A stretch of DNA of 64,000 bases from positions 79,875-143,874 of the forward strand of contig BDTD01000004.1 in the NCBI GenBank assembly GCA_002897635.1, written 5' to 3'. The position numbers and the translations under genes were made by a program. The notes under the pieces were generated by a model that was not told the origin of the DNA, searched no databases, and was given only the letters and a program-made list of their open reading frames with translations. Shown piece by piece: positions 63,436 through 64,000 of the stretch; position 1 is the stretch's first letter, and the number at the start of each line of letters is the position of its first letter. The stretch comes from a bacterium BMS3Abin11 (lineage in GTDB: Bacteria > Pseudomonadota > Gammaproteobacteria > BMS3Bbin11).

Positions 63436-63522
63436 TTTTTTGTACTGGTGCACAACTTTAGGCCATGTTCTTAAATTTTTCTTTCTTTAATTTTATTGTG
63501 CAGGCGCACAGCTGAGTGTTCC
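63436..63522. repeat. Two partial copies of the stop-proximal TGGYGCAC repeat after the RDD gene
   Basis: TTTTTGTACTGGTGCACAAC (63436-63455) and TTATTGTGCAGGCGCACAGC (63493-63512) both resemble the outer modules at 28307 and 30339 (TTTTGTGYTGGYGCACGG). The region 63424-63893 otherwise has no gene that I can support. Confidence 0.6.
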
Positions 63523-63653
63523 ACACTACCTCAGACAGGCACCGCACTATTACGGCCCAGCCTTCCAGTGCTCGTCAACACAAAAGGGGATGGGAGGTTA
63601 AAGTCCCAGGATCAAAACCTGTGGATTCAAAGATCCAGGGGGGCAGGTCTTTA

Positions 63654-63692
63654 CTTACACTATAAGTAAAAACCCCTATGTTATAGTGCAAG
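63654..63692. promoter_or_regulatory. 12-bp-arm inverted repeat upstream of the right-edge gene
   Basis: CTTACACTATAA (63654-63665) and TTATAGTGCAAG (63681-63692) pair at 11 of 12 positions around a 15-base loop. No T-run follows. It lies about 200 bases before the last gene and may be an operator or a structured leader element. Confidence 0.45.
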
Positions 63693-63893
63693 AGCCAGGG
63701 CAGATATATTTGATAGTATCGAACGATTTCACAATCAGAAAAAAAGACGTGTGCTAGTAGAGAAAACTGATCAGATCGCTCTTAACTGAGTGTCCGTGAT
63801 ATCGGGTAGAACCAATATTGGTGAGTTGATATGCATACTACACAGTCCGTTGATATTTGATCGAGATAGATGCAACAGGAAAAGTAGTCAGTC

Positions 63894-64000
63894 ATGGGTA
63901 ATCAATTGATGCCGGCAAACCAGCGCATACCCCCCGGCTGGATCAATAGAATGTCAGTCGGTCAGTGGTATCGCATTTCCGGCGATCGCCCCGATCTCGG
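63894..64000 (+). CDS. Unknown protein, 5' part only (continues beyond right edge)
   Basis: 35 complete codons are visible: MGNQLMPANQRIPPGWIN, then RMSVGQWYRISGDRPDLG. An in-frame stop (TAG at 63885-63887) three codons upstream fixes ATG 63894 as the first possible start of this frame. AGGA at 63877-63880 is a weak, distant ribosome site. There is no signal peptide. I do not recognise the family, and it could belong to a signalling protein or a chance frame. Confidence 0.45.
   Translation, partial: MGNQLMPANQRIPPGWINRMSVGQWYRISGDRPDL

Noticed and set aside
1..64000. CRISPR array, rRNA operon or full insertion sequence
   Set aside because: No regularly spaced direct repeats, rRNA-like sequence or transposase gene were seen on either strand.

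Overview
The window looks like chromosomal DNA of a Gram-negative gammaproteobacterium. The evidence is lipid A biosynthesis (LpxH), an Omp85-type outer-membrane protein, FimV, BtuB/TonB, and the gene order leuC-leuD-leuB-asd-fimV-truA-trpF-...-accD-folC-SPOR-cvpA-purF-metZ, which I recall from Pseudomonas and relatives. A PEP-CTERM protein implies an exosortase elsewhere in the genome. I cannot name the genus.

Layout. Positions 1-9066: an acetolactate synthase (IlvI type, cut by the left edge), an Omp85-like protein, cysS, ppiB, lpxH, a secreted unknown, hemN, and an HD-domain/HEPN-like gene broken by one base. Positions 9078-27287, all on the minus strand: a housekeeping block for methionine (metZ), purine (purF), folate (folC), fatty acid (accD), tryptophan (trpF, trpB, trpA), the aspartate family (asd) and leucine (leuBDC), plus truA and fimV. 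A LysR regulator is divergent from leuC. Positions 28307-30369: an NYN ribonuclease-like gene and a cold-shock gene between imperfect inverted repeats. Positions 30372-33631: a beta-propeller protein, a flippase-like membrane protein and two unknowns. Positions 33822-38012: a cobalamin riboswitch leading btuB-tonB-adenosyltransferase, with convergent btuF. Positions 38041-39613: a lytic transglycosylase, a DUF350 protein and AmpD.

Accessory features. A tRNA-Arg(CCT) gene carries a 2.06-kb island bounded by a perfect 50-bp duplication of the tRNA 3' end. The island holds two toxin-antitoxin modules and no recognisable integrase. Beyond it lie ppsA and an alpha-glucan phosphorylase, a SpoIIAA-Usp fusion, a P-type H+-ATPase inactivated by a nonsense codon and a 17-bp tandem duplication, a PEP-CTERM protein, a FlgT-like/unknown/CHASE2-cyclase cluster, a second acetolactate-synthase-like gene beside an aldehyde dehydrogenase, a GGDEF-EAL protein, an RDD protein and an unknown gene cut by the right edge.

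At least four families of dispersed palindromic or interspersed repeats sit between genes, often within a few bases of a stop codon. The strongest candidates for something unusual are the tRNA-anchored TA-only island, the FlgT/CHASE2-cyclase cluster, the HD-HEPN fusion and the stop-codon-proximal repeat family around the NYN/csp segment. All functions are read from sequence by eye, and no database search was run.
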